44,925 nt of DNA from Rhodanobacteraceae bacterium (GCA_025350865.1 JANXWZ010000001.1:1-44925); one strand, 5' to 3'; shown: positions 1 through 11,611, numbered from the stretch's first letter. A program made the numbers and translations. Notes: generated by a model from the letters alone, not told the origin.

Positions 1-1
1 C

Positions 2-556
2 GACGGCGTGCTTGCGATTTATGTCAAGGCAAACCACAAGCTGTTCCTGGCGTACTGCCTCGTCGCCGCCGCAGCCGCCGCACTCGGCTCTCTCGTCCCC
101 TTCTACATCGGCCGCGCCGGCGGCGAACTTTTCCTAATGAAGCGCATCAACCGCGAGCGCTACGAGCAGCTGAGAGACCGCTTCGAAAAGCAAGAGTTCC
201 TCGCCATCATGCTCCCCGCCATGTGCCCCCCGCCCATGCCGGTCAAGCTCTTCGAGCTCGCCGCCGGCGTCTTCGAAATGCGCCTACTGTCCTACTTTCT
301 TGCGATCCTCGCCGGCAAATTCATCCGCTTCGCCGTCGAATCGACCTTGGTGATCATCTACGGCCCGGCCATTCTGTCCACCGTCCTGATGATGTTCCGC
401 CGCCATTCCAACGTCGCCCTCGGCTTGGTTGGCGCCCTCATCTTCGGCCTTCTGTTTTACGTCGTCCGCAAGGTCTTCGACCGCAAAAAGGGCGTAGCCC
501 TCCCCGTCGAAGAGCCACCCCTCCAACTCGAAGTCAGCCCCGACGATAGCCTTTAG
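2..556 (+). CDS. VTT/DedA-like membrane protein, 5' truncated by window edge
   Basis: The reading frame is open from base 2, so the true start probably lies left of the window; a GTG at 8 is only the first possible start inside it. The visible part has a hydrophobic segment near the front, a charged loop, the stretch PPPMPVKLFELAAGVF, a membrane segment holding a conserved-looking GKFIRF, and a last membrane helix before a short polar tail. Proline-rich entry followed by G...R in a helix is typical of the VTT (SNARE-associated, DedA/YqaA) family of inner-membrane proteins, some of which are lipid scramblases or flippases. The exact substrate cannot be told from this piece. The family call is fairly safe and the function is not. 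It is convergent with the next gene, 17 bases away. Confidence 0.7.
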   Translation, partial: DGVLAIYVKANHKLFLAYCLVAAAAAALGSLVPFYIGRAGGELFLMKRINRERYEQLRDRFEKQEFLAIMLPAMCPPPMPVKLFELAAGVFEMRLLSYFLAILAGKFIRFAVESTLVIIYGPAILSTVLMMFRRHSNVALGLVGALIFGLLFYVVRKVFDRKKGVALPVEEPPLQLEVSPDDSL

Positions 557-573
557 AGTTCCGCACGGAAGCC

Positions 574-1617
574 CTACTCGGTCCGCCCACCCATCTTCGT
601 CTCAATGACCCGATGACCCTCCGACTGCGACATGTCCAGCGTCACTACCCCCGACATCGGTGGATTGTCACGCCACTTGAAGCCCAGAACGTCATACATA
701 AAGCGTGCATCTTCAAATGTCACATCCGTCCATGGATGGTTCGCGTCGTCCGTCCTGGTCGCCTGCAACAGTACCGGATACATCGACCAATCCAGGTAGA
801 CCTGCCCGATGTCCGACCGTTTCGCCACCAGCAGCCCCAGCTTCACCGGCGGCTTGAAGATCGTATCCGAAGGATGATGCGGATCGATCATTCCACGCCG
901 CGTATCCACCCTGCTTAGCTGGTAGGACTGCTCCGTTTCGGTCACAGTCGACCAGACAAACGGCGTCACCGGATGCGGGCTGGCAAACACACTGATTGTG
1001 CCTTCGGGGGCATCGGCCGTCGCCAGCGCAATTGCCTTTCCGTGCTCCACAAACCGCACCGCATACATCGCTACCACGCCAATCAGAGCGGCGATCGCCC
1101 ATCCCCGTCCGCGGTACATTTCCTTCTTCGCCCCAACCTCCGAGTTGATCAGCCCGAACAGCGCCGGAGCTACGAGTGCCCCCAGCAACAGCACAAACAG
1201 GATCGGCTCGAAGATGAACACAAACGACCCGGCATACCAGTGCGGATTGAACGGAAAGAACGGCCGCAGACCGTAGTTGTTCGTCCAATCCAACAGCAGG
1301 TGGCTCAGCAATGCCACCACGCAGCCTCCGTAGAGCCACCAGAAGTTAGGCTCGCCAATCCTGGTGCCGTGTCGCCAGCGGTAGAACGCGCGAAACCCCC
1401 ACGTTACCAGCGCCGCTTCGATCGGCACACCGAGAAACGTATGCGTAATCCCGCGGTGGTGTTCGAACCCCGTCACCGGGCCGATCACGCTCCATACGAT
1501 GTCGATGTCCGGCAACTCGGCCGCAATCGCCATCGCCCAAGTGGCGTATGCCGCCTTGCGATTGAACCCCGTGCGAGCCAGTACCGCGCCCGTCAACACA
1601 TGCGTCATTGGTTCCAT
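574..1617 (-). CDS. YdjM-like membrane-bound metal-dependent hydrolase (DUF457 family)
   Basis: The 347-residue protein carries the pattern of YdjM/DUF457 inner-membrane proteins. It has MTHVLTGA at the start (His6), PDID at 36-39, HHRGITHT at 53-60 and SHLLLDW at 105-111, which together supply His and Asp residues for a metal site. Hydrophobic segments follow at about 95-110, 130-155 and 173-187. The last 150 residues form a soluble domain without obvious motifs, longer than in the shortest family members. The substrate is unknown; family members are annotated as hydrolases mainly by motif. The ATG at 1617 is preferred over the ATG at 1606-1608 because TATGCT ends exactly six bases upstream of it. 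It is divergent from the small gene at 1664, with 46 bases between the two starts. Confidence 0.8.
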   Translation of the reverse strand: MEPMTHVLTGAVLARTGFNRKAAYATWAMAIAAELPDIDIVWSVIGPVTGFEHHRGITHTFLGVPIEAALVTWGFRAFYRWRHGTRIGEPNFWWLYGGCVVALLSHLLLDWTNNYGLRPFFPFNPHWYAGSFVFIFEPILFVLLLGALVAPALFGLINSEVGAKKEMYRGRGWAIAALIGVVAMYAVRFVEHGKAIALATADAPEGTISVFASPHPVTPFVWSTVTETEQSYQLSRVDTRRGMIDPHHPSDTIFKPPVKLGLLVAKRSDIGQVYLDWSMYPVLLQATRTDDANHPWTDVTFEDARFMYDVLGFKWRDNPPMSGVVTLDMSQSEGHRVIETKMGGRTE

Positions 1618-1623
1618 CGCTCC

Positions 1624-1629
1624 AGCATA
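1624..1629 (-). promoter_or_regulatory. Candidate -10 box, leaderless start
   Basis: On the minus strand this reads TATGCT, followed by six bases (GGAGCG) and then the ATG at 1617. A -10 box at this distance would place transcription initiation on or next to the start codon. No convincing -35 is visible. Confidence 0.5.
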
Positions 1630-1651
1630 CCCGTACTTGCATATTCCGCAC

Positions 1652-1657
1652 TACAAT
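1652..1657 (+). promoter_or_regulatory. Candidate -10 box, leaderless start
   Basis: TACAAT, then CATCCG (six bases), then the ATG at 1664. It lies back to back with the minus-strand -10 box at 1624-1629, so the two divergent promoters must overlap. Confidence 0.5.
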
Positions 1658-1663
1658 CATCCG

Positions 1664-2095
1664 ATGCCTTCTGTCCTCCCCGAAACAGAACCGGAGATCA
1701 ACTTCTTTCTCGCCGCGTTTGAGGCAGGTACACTGCCCAAGGAACACTGGACCCACGCCTCCCACATCTTCGCTGCGGCCTGCTACGTTCATTCCATGAG
1801 CGAAGCCGCGACCATCGCCCATATGCGAGACCGAATTCAGGCCTACAATCTCGCCGCCGGTGGCCGGAACACGCCAACCAGCAGCTATCACGAGACGATT
1901 ACGGTCTTCTGGATAAAGTTCATCGGTCGTGCCCTCAAAGACTGGGAACCCATCAGTCGAGCAGACTTTGCTGCCCGTTCGGTGGCTGCCTTCTCCCCCC
2001 ACCGCGCCATCTTTGTCGATCATTACGACTTCGACATCCTCGCCTCCCCCGAAGCCCGCGCCACCTGGATCGAGCCCAACCTCCGCCCCCTGTAA
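1664..2095 (+). CDS. Conserved-looking small hypothetical protein
   Basis: The 143-residue soluble protein has no signal peptide or membrane segment. Its recognisable parts are HWTHASHIFAAACYVH near the N-terminus, MRDRIQAYN in the middle, SSYHETITVFWI, and a C-terminal LASPEARATWIEPNL. The regular His/Trp/Tyr pattern suggests a folded helical domain, but I cannot name the family. The frame is open back to 1499; the ATG at 1664 is chosen because TACAAT ends six bases before it and because the upstream part is antisense to the gene at 574-1617. It sits between that gene and ligA, with 67 bases to the latter, and no operon partner is evident. Confidence 0.65.
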   Translation: MPSVLPETEPEINFFLAAFEAGTLPKEHWTHASHIFAAACYVHSMSEAATIAHMRDRIQAYNLAAGGRNTPTSSYHETITVFWIKFIGRALKDWEPISRADFAARSVAAFSPHRAIFVDHYDFDILASPEARATWIEPNLRPL

Positions 2096-2132
2096 ACCCT
2101 GTGCCCCATTCATCGCAGCACTACCGCGATGA

Positions 2133-5499
<3,367 letters not shown>

Positions 5500-5596
5500 T
5501 GCTACACCTTGCTCAGGTCAGAGTGTGAAAGTTGTCAGGTTGCTGAAAGTTGACCGATAATACCAGAATCTTTGCTTCCCAATCGAGAACCCACCC

Positions 5597-6895
5597 GTGG
5601 CCGATGTGTTCGTCAGCTATAAGCGAGAAGACGCGGCGATCGCCGAGCGCATCGTCACGGCGCTCACGGACAGCGGAATCTCAGTCTGGTGGGACGTCGG
5701 TATCACCCCGCGCCAGGCCTGGGACGCAGTCATCGAGCAGGCCATCTCCGAGGCGTCCACCGTCGTGGTGCTCTGGTCGCCCCGGTCGGTCGTCTCCGAG
5801 TGGGTTCGCGCCGAGGCCCACTACGGCAAGGATCGGGGCAAGCTCATTCCAGTGATGGTCGAGCCCTGCACCGTTCCCATCGCCTTCACCCTTAACCAGA
5901 CCGTCAACCTCGCAAACTGGCGCGGCGACCGCGACGACCGCCAATGGCGCAAGCTCCTCACCTGGATCACCGATCTCACCGCCACCAAGCCCGGCAATGC
6001 CAACCTGCCCGGCGGCCTGGTAGCTGTCAACACCGCCAACGCCTACCGCGACTCGGTCGGCACTCTCGCATCCGGCGAAAAAATCTACGACGGAGCCTTC
6101 ATCAACCCGTCCACCCCGCCCGGCACTCTCTTCCGCGACGGTGACAATATGCCGGTCATGCGCACGCTGGCCAAAGGGTCGTTCCTGCTAGGCGCGTCCT
6201 CGGATGATCCCGACCGCACTCCTTACGAATCCCCGCAGAGACGAATCGACCTGCCGGCTTCGTTCGCCATCGGCGTCTTTCCGGTTCTCGCCTCGGAGTA
6301 TGCCAAGATCATCTGCAAATTGCCGTCCGCAGCCGCGCCACCTCCGCCTACTCAGAGCTGGTTCAGCCGGATTACGAAGTCACAGCCTCCACCACAAGCT
6401 GCTGCCCTGGCCGTGTCGGCGGATGGCTTGCCAGTGACTTCGGTCTCGTTTGACGACGCCCAAACCTTCGTCGCACGGCTCTCGTCTGAGTCCCACCAAA
6501 GCTACCGCATCCCCTCGGAAGCGGAGTGGGAGTTCGCCTGCCGGGCGGGTTCGCTCACTCGATATTCCTCCGGAGACAGCATCGATTCCACCAAAGCGGC
6601 GTTTGCCCTCATCGCCGGACCTGTCCCCGTCGGCGCTCATCCAGCCAATAGCTTCGGCCTCTACGACATGCACGGCAATGTTCGGGAGTGGACCGCAGAC
6701 CTGTGGCACGACTCCTACGACCTGACCCCGCAGGACGGAAGACCCGCCCTCGACGGCCACAGTGCTATGCGCGTAGTCCGCGGCGGCAGTTGGTCGGATA
6801 GCGCCGTGATGTTACGCTCGGCCGCCCGCATGAGAGCCACGCAATCGATCCGGAGCAACCTCATCGGCTTCCGCGTTGCTCGCGTCGTCAGCTAG
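5597..6895 (+). CDS. TIR domain fused to formylglycine-enzyme-like (FGE/SUMF1-fold) domain
   Basis: Residues 1-130 form a TIR domain: DVFVSYKRED at 3-12, WWDVG at 31-35, and SEWVRAEA at 67-74, where Glu73 aligns with the catalytic glutamate of NAD-cleaving TIRs (compare DWVHKE in SARM1). From about 170 to the end is an FGE-sulfatase/SUMF1-fold domain: GSFLLGAS, PVTSVSFDDA, YRIPSEAEWEFACRAG, NSFGLYDMHGNVREWTADLW, then VRGGSWSD and GFRVARV at the C-terminus. The copper-binding cysteine pair that follows RGGSW in true formylglycine-generating enzymes is missing, so this half is more likely a binding or recognition module. The start is the GTG at 5597, giving MADVFVSYKR with no ATG further upstream in frame. 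The likely role is signalling or NAD depletion triggered through the C-terminal domain; this is inference. Confidence 0.85.
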   Translation: MADVFVSYKREDAAIAERIVTALTDSGISVWWDVGITPRQAWDAVIEQAISEASTVVVLWSPRSVVSEWVRAEAHYGKDRGKLIPVMVEPCTVPIAFTLNQTVNLANWRGDRDDRQWRKLLTWITDLTATKPGNANLPGGLVAVNTANAYRDSVGTLASGEKIYDGAFINPSTPPGTLFRDGDNMPVMRTLAKGSFLLGASSDDPDRTPYESPQRRIDLPASFAIGVFPVLASEYAKIICKLPSAAAPPPPTQSWFSRITKSQPPPQAAALAVSADGLPVTSVSFDDAQTFVARLSSESHQSYRIPSEAEWEFACRAGSLTRYSSGDSIDSTKAAFALIAGPVPVGAHPANSFGLYDMHGNVREWTADLWHDSYDLTPQDGRPALDGHSAMRVVRGGSWSDSAVMLRSAARMRATQSIRSNLIGFRVARVVS

Positions 6896-6904
6896 AGCCA
6901 GGCT

Positions 6905-7960
6905 CTACCGAATCTGCACCAGCTCCGGCTCATGCGACTTGGCACCCGGCGGCGTAACCTGATTCGTCTGAGGCGCTCTCCAGTGATCGATGTAGCTCAC
7001 CTGGTGGACGCAGGAGATGGTGCAATTCGGCGCACAGCTTTTTTCTGTGACGAACTCGCGCTGCACATCCGCCTTCTTGTATTCGGCAATCGGAATCCCG
7101 GGAAAACCACGCTGCTGCGAGCAGTAATGCACCAGCCCAAATTCGCAGATGTACAGATACCGAGCCCCCGCACGACAGCGCCAGTCATTTGGCTTACCGT
7201 TCGCGATCGCTTCCTGAAAGTGGTTGAAGCGCGAGTAGCTCCGCCGCGTCAGGTTCCGCACCTTATCCCAGACCGTCCGCTCCGCCTCGCCGAGCGGCTT
7301 CAACTGCCCACTGCCGTCGTGGATAATCCCAATCGTCGACGAGAATCCAAGTTCCAGAGCCCGCTCGCTCACCGTCAGCGCGTCGCCGGGATTGGCGACG
7401 CCTCCGCCGACGACCGAGTTGATATTGACATGAAAATCAGCATGCTCGGCCAGCATCTTCAACTTGGCGTCCAGAACTTTGAGGCTCTTCTTCGACACGT
7501 CATCCGGCATCACATTGTCGATCGAAATCTGCATGTGATCGAGGCCGGCGCGGTTCAGCCGCTCGATCCTATCCGGCATGAGCAGATAGCCGTTCGTAAT
7601 CATGCCGGCAATCGCGCCTGTCTTGCGGATCCGCGCGATCACACGATCCAGATCGGGATGTAGCAAAGGTTCGCCGCCCGAGATCGTAATGACTGACGTC
7701 CCGAGCCTCCCGAGCTCGTCGATGCGTCGTTCCATCTCCCCAATCGGCACGGGATCGGAGAAGTCATCAAACTCATTGCAGTAGGTACACGCCAGATTGC
7801 AGCGCCGCATAGGCACGATATGCGCCATGTAGGGGTGCGAGGTTGACGCCAGCGCCGACCCGATCGAGCCATACTCGCGAAGGCGGCGGGTAATCGCCTT
7901 CCAGCGCCTTTTCGGAGTCATCGCGCGCTGCCCGGGCGCAACCGTTTTCGTCTCAGCCAT
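6905..7960 (-). CDS. Radical SAM protein with SPASM-like C-terminal cysteines
   Basis: The 351-residue protein has the radical SAM cluster motif CNLACTYC (Cys54, 58, 61), then ISGGEPLLHPDL (the SAM-binding GGE motif) and a TIM-barrel-like core. The C-terminal 90 residues hold six more cysteines (262, 272, 280, 309, 313, 317), the pattern of a SPASM/twitch domain carrying auxiliary Fe-S clusters. Such enzymes modify peptides or act as anaerobic maturases; the substrate cannot be read here and no small precursor peptide gene was seen next to it. A TATACT lies nine bases upstream of the ATG on the minus strand (7970-7975), suggesting a very short leader. It is convergent with the TIR gene, with 9 bases between the stops. 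Confidence 0.88.
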   Translation of the reverse strand: MAETKTVAPGQRAMTPKRRWKAITRRLREYGSIGSALASTSHPYMAHIVPMRRCNLACTYCNEFDDFSDPVPIGEMERRIDELGRLGTSVITISGGEPLLHPDLDRVIARIRKTGAIAGMITNGYLLMPDRIERLNRAGLDHMQISIDNVMPDDVSKKSLKVLDAKLKMLAEHADFHVNINSVVGGGVANPGDALTVSERALELGFSSTIGIIHDGSGQLKPLGEAERTVWDKVRNLTRRSYSRFNHFQEAIANGKPNDWRCRAGARYLYICEFGLVHYCSQQRGFPGIPIAEYKKADVQREFVTEKSCAPNCTISCVHQVSYIDHWRAPQTNQVTPPGAKSHEPELVQIR

Positions 7961-7995
7961 CGTTTTTCAAGTATAACTGTCCCGCCCACCCCAGA

Positions 7996-8030
7996 GGTCA
8001 TTCTGAGCGAAGCGAAGAATCTCAGTATTT
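7996..8030. repeat. Dispersed intergenic repeat (TTCTGAGCGAAGCGAAGAAT type)
   Basis: The core TTCTGAGCGAAGCGAAGAAT with flanking GTCA and CTCAG is a sequence I recall as a high-copy intergenic repeat in acidobacterial and other genomes. It lies in the 119-base gap between the radical SAM gene and the end of the PDZ gene. Only one copy is present in this window. Confidence 0.5.
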
Positions 8031-8079
8031 CGTCCTTGCCGTTGCCTTCGTTCCTAAGATGAGCCCGCACATGTGGAGA

Positions 8080-8961
8080 CTAGCTATGCTTCTTCGCGTC
8101 CGGAATTACCGTCACGATGGTTTCCTTGCGGTCGCGCAGCACCACTACTGTCACCGGCCGCCCCTTAGCGTCGCGCACGACCTTAGCCCAGTCGGCCATA
8201 TTCTCGACCGCCGTGGCGTTCGCCCGAACCACTACATCGCCCGCTCGAATCCCAGCGACCGCTGCCGGACTGTTGGCCTCGACACCCTTCACCAGCAGCC
8301 CCGTTCCACGCGGCACACCGAAGAATTGCGACAATTGCGGCCCTATCCGTTCCAGCATGACGCCGGTGTAGGCAGGGGTAAGCAGAATGGTCCCCAGAAA
8401 GCCCTTGCTGTAGGTGGTCGACGGAGGCGCACCCGCAGCCGCCGGAATACCCGAGTTTCCGGATGGATCTTCCGAAGGCAAACCCGTCGCCGGAGCCTGC
8501 GGAGACGGCATCAAATGCTGCTCCCACGCCTGCCGCTCTACGGTGGATTTGTCCGCGAGCTGGGCGGTGACTGTGAGGACCTGGCCGTCGCGGCTGATCA
8601 CGAAAGCAACCGTATGGCCCGGGGGAAAGCCGTGCAGCATGCGCCGGACTTGATCTTCGCCCTCGATCCAGATGCCGTTCATCTGGAGGACGACATCGTG
8701 CTCGCGCAGCTTCATCTTGCCCGCCGGGCCGTCATGGTCCACCCGGATAATCTCCACGCCGCGCGAGTCCTTCAGCTTCAACGAGGTCACCTGATCGTCG
8801 GAGATATCGCGAAAGTCGATGCCAAGATAACCGGCATTCACGTGGCTGGTCCCGATACCTCCACGCTGACCTTCATTCGCACGCAGACGCGGCGATGCAG
8901 ACGCGACAACGCACCCTGTCAGCGTTAACGTAACCACCGCAAAGCCCCACATCCGCTTCAT
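8080..8961 (-). CDS. PDZ-domain lipoprotein
   Basis: The protein is about 293 residues, with a lipoprotein signal ending in LTLTGC. Two PDZ-like domains follow: the first around AGYLGIDFRDISDDQVTSLK and GVEIIRVDHDGPAGKMKLRE, the second around GTGLLVKGVEANSPAAVAG and IRAGDVVVRANA near the C-terminus. They are joined by a Pro/Ala/Gly-rich linker. There is no protease triad, so it is a binding protein rather than a DegP-type protease. The start could be the ATG at 8961 or GTGs at 8964 or 8970; GAGG lies 8 to 11 bases before the later ones. It is the last gene of a sigma factor / anti-sigma / PDZ series, 31 bases after the anti-sigma gene, and may act in envelope stress sensing (inference). Confidence 0.8.
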   Translation of the reverse strand: MKRMWGFAVVTLTLTGCVVASASPRLRANEGQRGGIGTSHVNAGYLGIDFRDISDDQVTSLKLKDSRGVEIIRVDHDGPAGKMKLREHDVVLQMNGIWIEGEDQVRRMLHGFPPGHTVAFVISRDGQVLTVTAQLADKSTVERQAWEQHLMPSPQAPATGLPSEDPSGNSGIPAAAGAPPSTTYSKGFLGTILLTPAYTGVMLERIGPQLSQFFGVPRGTGLLVKGVEANSPAAVAGIRAGDVVVRANATAVENMADWAKVVRDAKGRPVTVVVLRDRKETIVTVIPDAKKHS

Positions 8962-8992
8962 CACAGCCACAACCTCAACGATCGAAAACCTG

Positions 8993-9949
8993 TTATTGAA
9001 TGGAATCGGTACCGCGCAACGCTTCGGTGCTTACCGTGCGAATGTACGGATTATCGTCGCGTTCCGATACCGTTCGCAACACCTGCCGCACGCTCGTATC
9101 GGAATCCACCGGCCTCAGCATCGTAAACGCCTTGGTCCGGACCTGCGCACTGATATCCGTCAACAGAACCTGAGCCACCGTATCCCGAACCCGCTCATCC
9201 TGACTAACATAAGGCTGGAGTCCATCCAGAGCCTTCAACCTTACCAGCGGGTTACGATCCGTGCGCAGGCTGGCGAGCAAAGCCGCGCGAATGCCCGTCC
9301 CGTCCGCCTCGCTCCTGCACTCGTGGCCCGACTTGCATGCGTTGGCCATCAGCTCAACAGACATCGCCCGCACGCTGTTGTTGTCTGCAGAATTCATTCC
9401 TGCCAGCAGCAGACGCCGAATCTGTGGCTCGTCCACCGATCCCTCGGCAACCTCCGGGACAATGCGGTTGTAGCTCACTTTCACGGTATCGTTGGGAAGC
9501 TGTTGCACGTCTGAAATCGTCGAAATTCCGCCACCGGTGTTCGAAAGAATCACCAGCGAAGGCGGTTTGGGCGCATTCGCCACCTGGTACCGATAGGTGA
9601 AATTTCCTGCCAGAAAACCGCAGCCAACCAGCAATGTTGCCAGCGCCGGGGCACCCTTCAGGTGTCCGAGCCAGGCTGCCGCATCGGCACGCAAGCGAGT
9701 GAAAAATCCATGTTGTGGGATTGCATCCAGTGCTTCGTCAAGCCGCACCCGAGCCTGCGCCAGCATGTTGGGGTCGGGCTCCAGCATTGGATGCATTGCC
9801 AGCAGCTCATCCAGTTCTCGCATGGCGGAAAGCTCAGCCATGCACTCCTCACACGACATCAGGTGCTGCTCCAACCCAATAGCCTGCTCATCCGGCAGCT
9901 CACCCGCCGCCGCAAGTTGAATGCTGTCCCGTGCACTTTCGCAATTCAT
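8993..9949 (-). CDS. Zinc-finger anti-sigma factor with periplasmic HEAT-like repeats
   Basis: The N-terminus carries an anti-sigma zinc finger: Cys3, His29, Cys33 and Cys36 in HLMSCEEC. This is the HxxxCxxC pattern that clamps ECF sigma factors. A membrane helix at about 98-117 puts the rest outside. Residues from about 165 to 318 contain repeated helical units (RRLLLAGMNSADNNSVRAMS, SLRTDRNPLVRLKALDGL, LLTDISAQVRTKAFTML) resembling HEAT repeats, a protein-binding scaffold. Inferred role: hold the upstream-encoded sigma factor at the membrane and release it on an extracytoplasmic signal. GAGG lies eight bases before the ATG. It is 101 bases downstream of the sigma gene on the same strand. 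Confidence 0.85.
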   Translation of the reverse strand: MNCESARDSIQLAAAGELPDEQAIGLEQHLMSCEECMAELSAMRELDELLAMHPMLEPDPNMLAQARVRLDEALDAIPQHGFFTRLRADAAAWLGHLKGAPALATLLVGCGFLAGNFTYRYQVANAPKPPSLVILSNTGGGISTISDVQQLPNDTVKVSYNRIVPEVAEGSVDEPQIRRLLLAGMNSADNNSVRAMSVELMANACKSGHECRSEADGTGIRAALLASLRTDRNPLVRLKALDGLQPYVSQDERVRDTVAQVLLTDISAQVRTKAFTMLRPVDSDTSVRQVLRTVSERDDNPYIRTVSTEALRGTDSIQ

Positions 9950-10050
9950 CGCTGTCGCCTCGTCTAGCCTCTTAAATTTCGTAACCCAAACTGCCCCCAG
10001 GTCTTTGCCCGGTGAGCCATGCAGAACGCTTTCTATTCCCTACCACTGCC

Positions 10051-10713
10051 TTACAGCCCTTTCAACTCCGCCAGGTTCAACCGCAATTTCCGCGTCGCTC
10101 GGAACAACGTGTTTTTTGCAGTCTCTTCCGTGGTCGAAAGCATCTCGCCGATGGTCCGCAACTTCAGTCCCTGGTAGTGCTTCAGCTCGAACACTGTCCG
10201 CTCACGCGGGGTCAGCTTATCCAGAGCGGCCGCAATCCGCTCTCCCATCACCTTCCGGTCCAACTCGCGACCTGGATTCGCCATGGCGCGTCCGTCAGCG
10301 ATGTTAGCCATCAAATCCATCTCGTCGCCGCTCGAATCGAGGACGGTTGCCGGGTCTTCACGGCGCGACTTCCGCCGCCGGAGCTGGTCGAGACAGAGAT
10401 TCGTCACAATCCGGTAAAGCCACGTATAGAATGAGCACTCAAACCGAAAATTGCCCAGATGCCGATACGCCTTGATGAACGCATCCTGGTGAACATCCTG
10501 CGCATCTTGTTCATTCCCAAGCATATGCAGCGCCAGGCGAAGTACGCTCTGATCATAGCGCCGGACTAACTGGTCGAACGAGCTGCGATCACCGCGTTGG
10601 GCCTCGCGAATCAGCTCATCGTCCTCGACCCGCTGCTGCGCCCGCGCATCCATCTGCGCCTGGGTCAGCTTCGTTCCGTTCCGTGTACCGGTTTGTGCTG
10701 CAGCCTTGGCCAT
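10051..10713 (-). CDS. ECF-type RNA polymerase sigma factor
   Basis: The 220-residue sigma-70 family protein belongs to the extracytoplasmic-function group. Region 2 is visible in FDQLVRRYDQSVLRLALHML, GNEQDAQDVHQDAFIKAYRH and FYTWLYRIVTNLCLDQLRRR. Region 4 is in ALDKLTPRERTVFELKHYQG and LSTTEETAKNTLFRATRKLR. Regions 1 and 3 are absent, as expected for this class. The frame extends to 10833 but that part has no family resemblance. The ATG at 10713 gives the normal N-terminus and has TAGAAT eight bases upstream. The next gene on the same strand is its likely anti-sigma factor. It directs RNA polymerase to stress-response promoters; which ones is unknown. Confidence 0.93.
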   Translation of the reverse strand: MAKAAAQTGTRNGTKLTQAQMDARAQQRVEDDELIREAQRGDRSSFDQLVRRYDQSVLRLALHMLGNEQDAQDVHQDAFIKAYRHLGNFRFECSFYTWLYRIVTNLCLDQLRRRKSRREDPATVLDSSGDEMDLMANIADGRAMANPGRELDRKVMGERIAAALDKLTPRERTVFELKHYQGLKLRTIGEMLSTTEETAKNTLFRATRKLRLNLAELKGL

Positions 10714-10721
10714 TGGCAACG

Positions 10722-10727
10722 ATTCTA
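10722..10727 (-). promoter_or_regulatory. Candidate -10 box of the ECF sigma gene
   Basis: Minus-strand TAGAAT, eight bases before the ATG at 10713. The spacing would give a leader of zero to two bases and supports the shorter start. Confidence 0.4.
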
Positions 10728-10921
10728 CGCCAATTAGCGTGCCCGAACCAGATGCAAGCCCCGGCCGGCGTAACGCCGCCAATACCGGCGACACATTTCC
10801 ATCGACATTTAAACCGAACAATTCAGCGCCCATAAGACCAATCCGACTCCGGAGTCAGAAAATTGAAGCTGCTGTATAGACCCCGATTTCGCAGGAAGGT
10901 TATCACGGTAAAATCTGCCTT

Positions 10922-11611
10922 TTAGTGCTCTCCCCGGTGTTCTGATACCGGAAGACCAGGACGCCACTCCGGATCGTGCAGCAGGCGTTGGAATTCCTCC
11001 ACAAACTGTGCCACGTGCAGGCCATCCACCAACCCATGATGGACGTGGATCGACACCGGCATCGTGCGCCTTCCATCTGCTTCGGTGATCTTGCCGAAGG
11101 TGATCCGCGGCGTCGAATCCTGGGTCGATAGCTTCCGGGCATGGGAGATCGAAGTGAAGTCGAACCACGGCAGCGTCGAATAACGGATCAAATTGGCGTC
11201 AGGATATCGTTCAAGATCGGTGCGCGCGCGAACCCGATCCAGTTCCAGAGATGCTTCGCGGACAAACTCGTCAATCGACTCGCGATAAAGATAATGACCA
11301 AAACCGATCGTTCCATCGGGGCGCCCAACGGCGCTTCCTGCATTCACCCGGTCGTAAAGCCACACCGCACCGTCGTCGATGTGGGTGCGAAAGTTGACGA
11401 TTAACTGCGCAGCCGCAAGGGAACGGTGCAGAAGCGAGAGAAAGACGGAGCAGCCCTGCTGCTTTGCGTAGATGTAGGTCTCCGTGCAGTCGACCCGGAT
11501 ACATACGCCGTGGTACGGCTCGTCAAAGCCCTGAAAGAGCTGGAACAGAGCTCTCCGCTCCCATGTCTCAATGTCAATGCGCCGCCGACCGTCCGGGCTG
11601 GAATCCTGCAT
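10922..11611 (-). CDS. Chloramphenicol acetyltransferase-like protein (CAT type A fold)
   Basis: The 229-residue protein has the size of type A chloramphenicol acetyltransferases. The active-site motif HHxxxDG is intact as HHGLVDG (His191/His192, Asp196). LPWFDFTSISHA and RITFGKI match positions where CAT enzymes have PWxxFTS and a (T/F)xGK segment. CAT enzymes are cytosolic trimers that transfer acetyl from acetyl-CoA to a hydroxyl, classically on chloramphenicol. Chromosomal relatives often act on other substrates, so resistance cannot be claimed from sequence alone. It is divergent from the POTRA gene at 11683, with 71 bases between, and stands alone on its strand. Confidence 0.82.
   Translation of the reverse strand: MQDSSPDGRRRIDIETWERRALFQLFQGFDEPYHGVCIRVDCTETYIYAKQQGCSVFLSLLHRSLAAAQLIVNFRTHIDDGAVWLYDRVNAGSAVGRPDGTIGFGHYLYRESIDEFVREASLELDRVRARTDLERYPDANLIRYSTLPWFDFTSISHARKLSTQDSTPRITFGKITEADGRRTMPVSIHVHHGLVDGLHVAQFVEEFQRLLHDPEWRPGLPVSEHRGEH

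Noticed and set aside
5597-6895. Sulfatase-activating formylglycine-generating enzyme
   Set aside because: The cysteine pair required for catalysis is missing and no sulfatase is nearby.
5597-6895. Target protein of a diversity-generating retroelement (FGE-like C-terminal fold)
   Set aside because: No reverse transcriptase, template repeat or adenine-biased variable region was found.
10922-11611. Proven chloramphenicol resistance gene
   Set aside because: The CAT fold and HHxxxDG are present, but chromosomal relatives often use other substrates and there is no mobile context.
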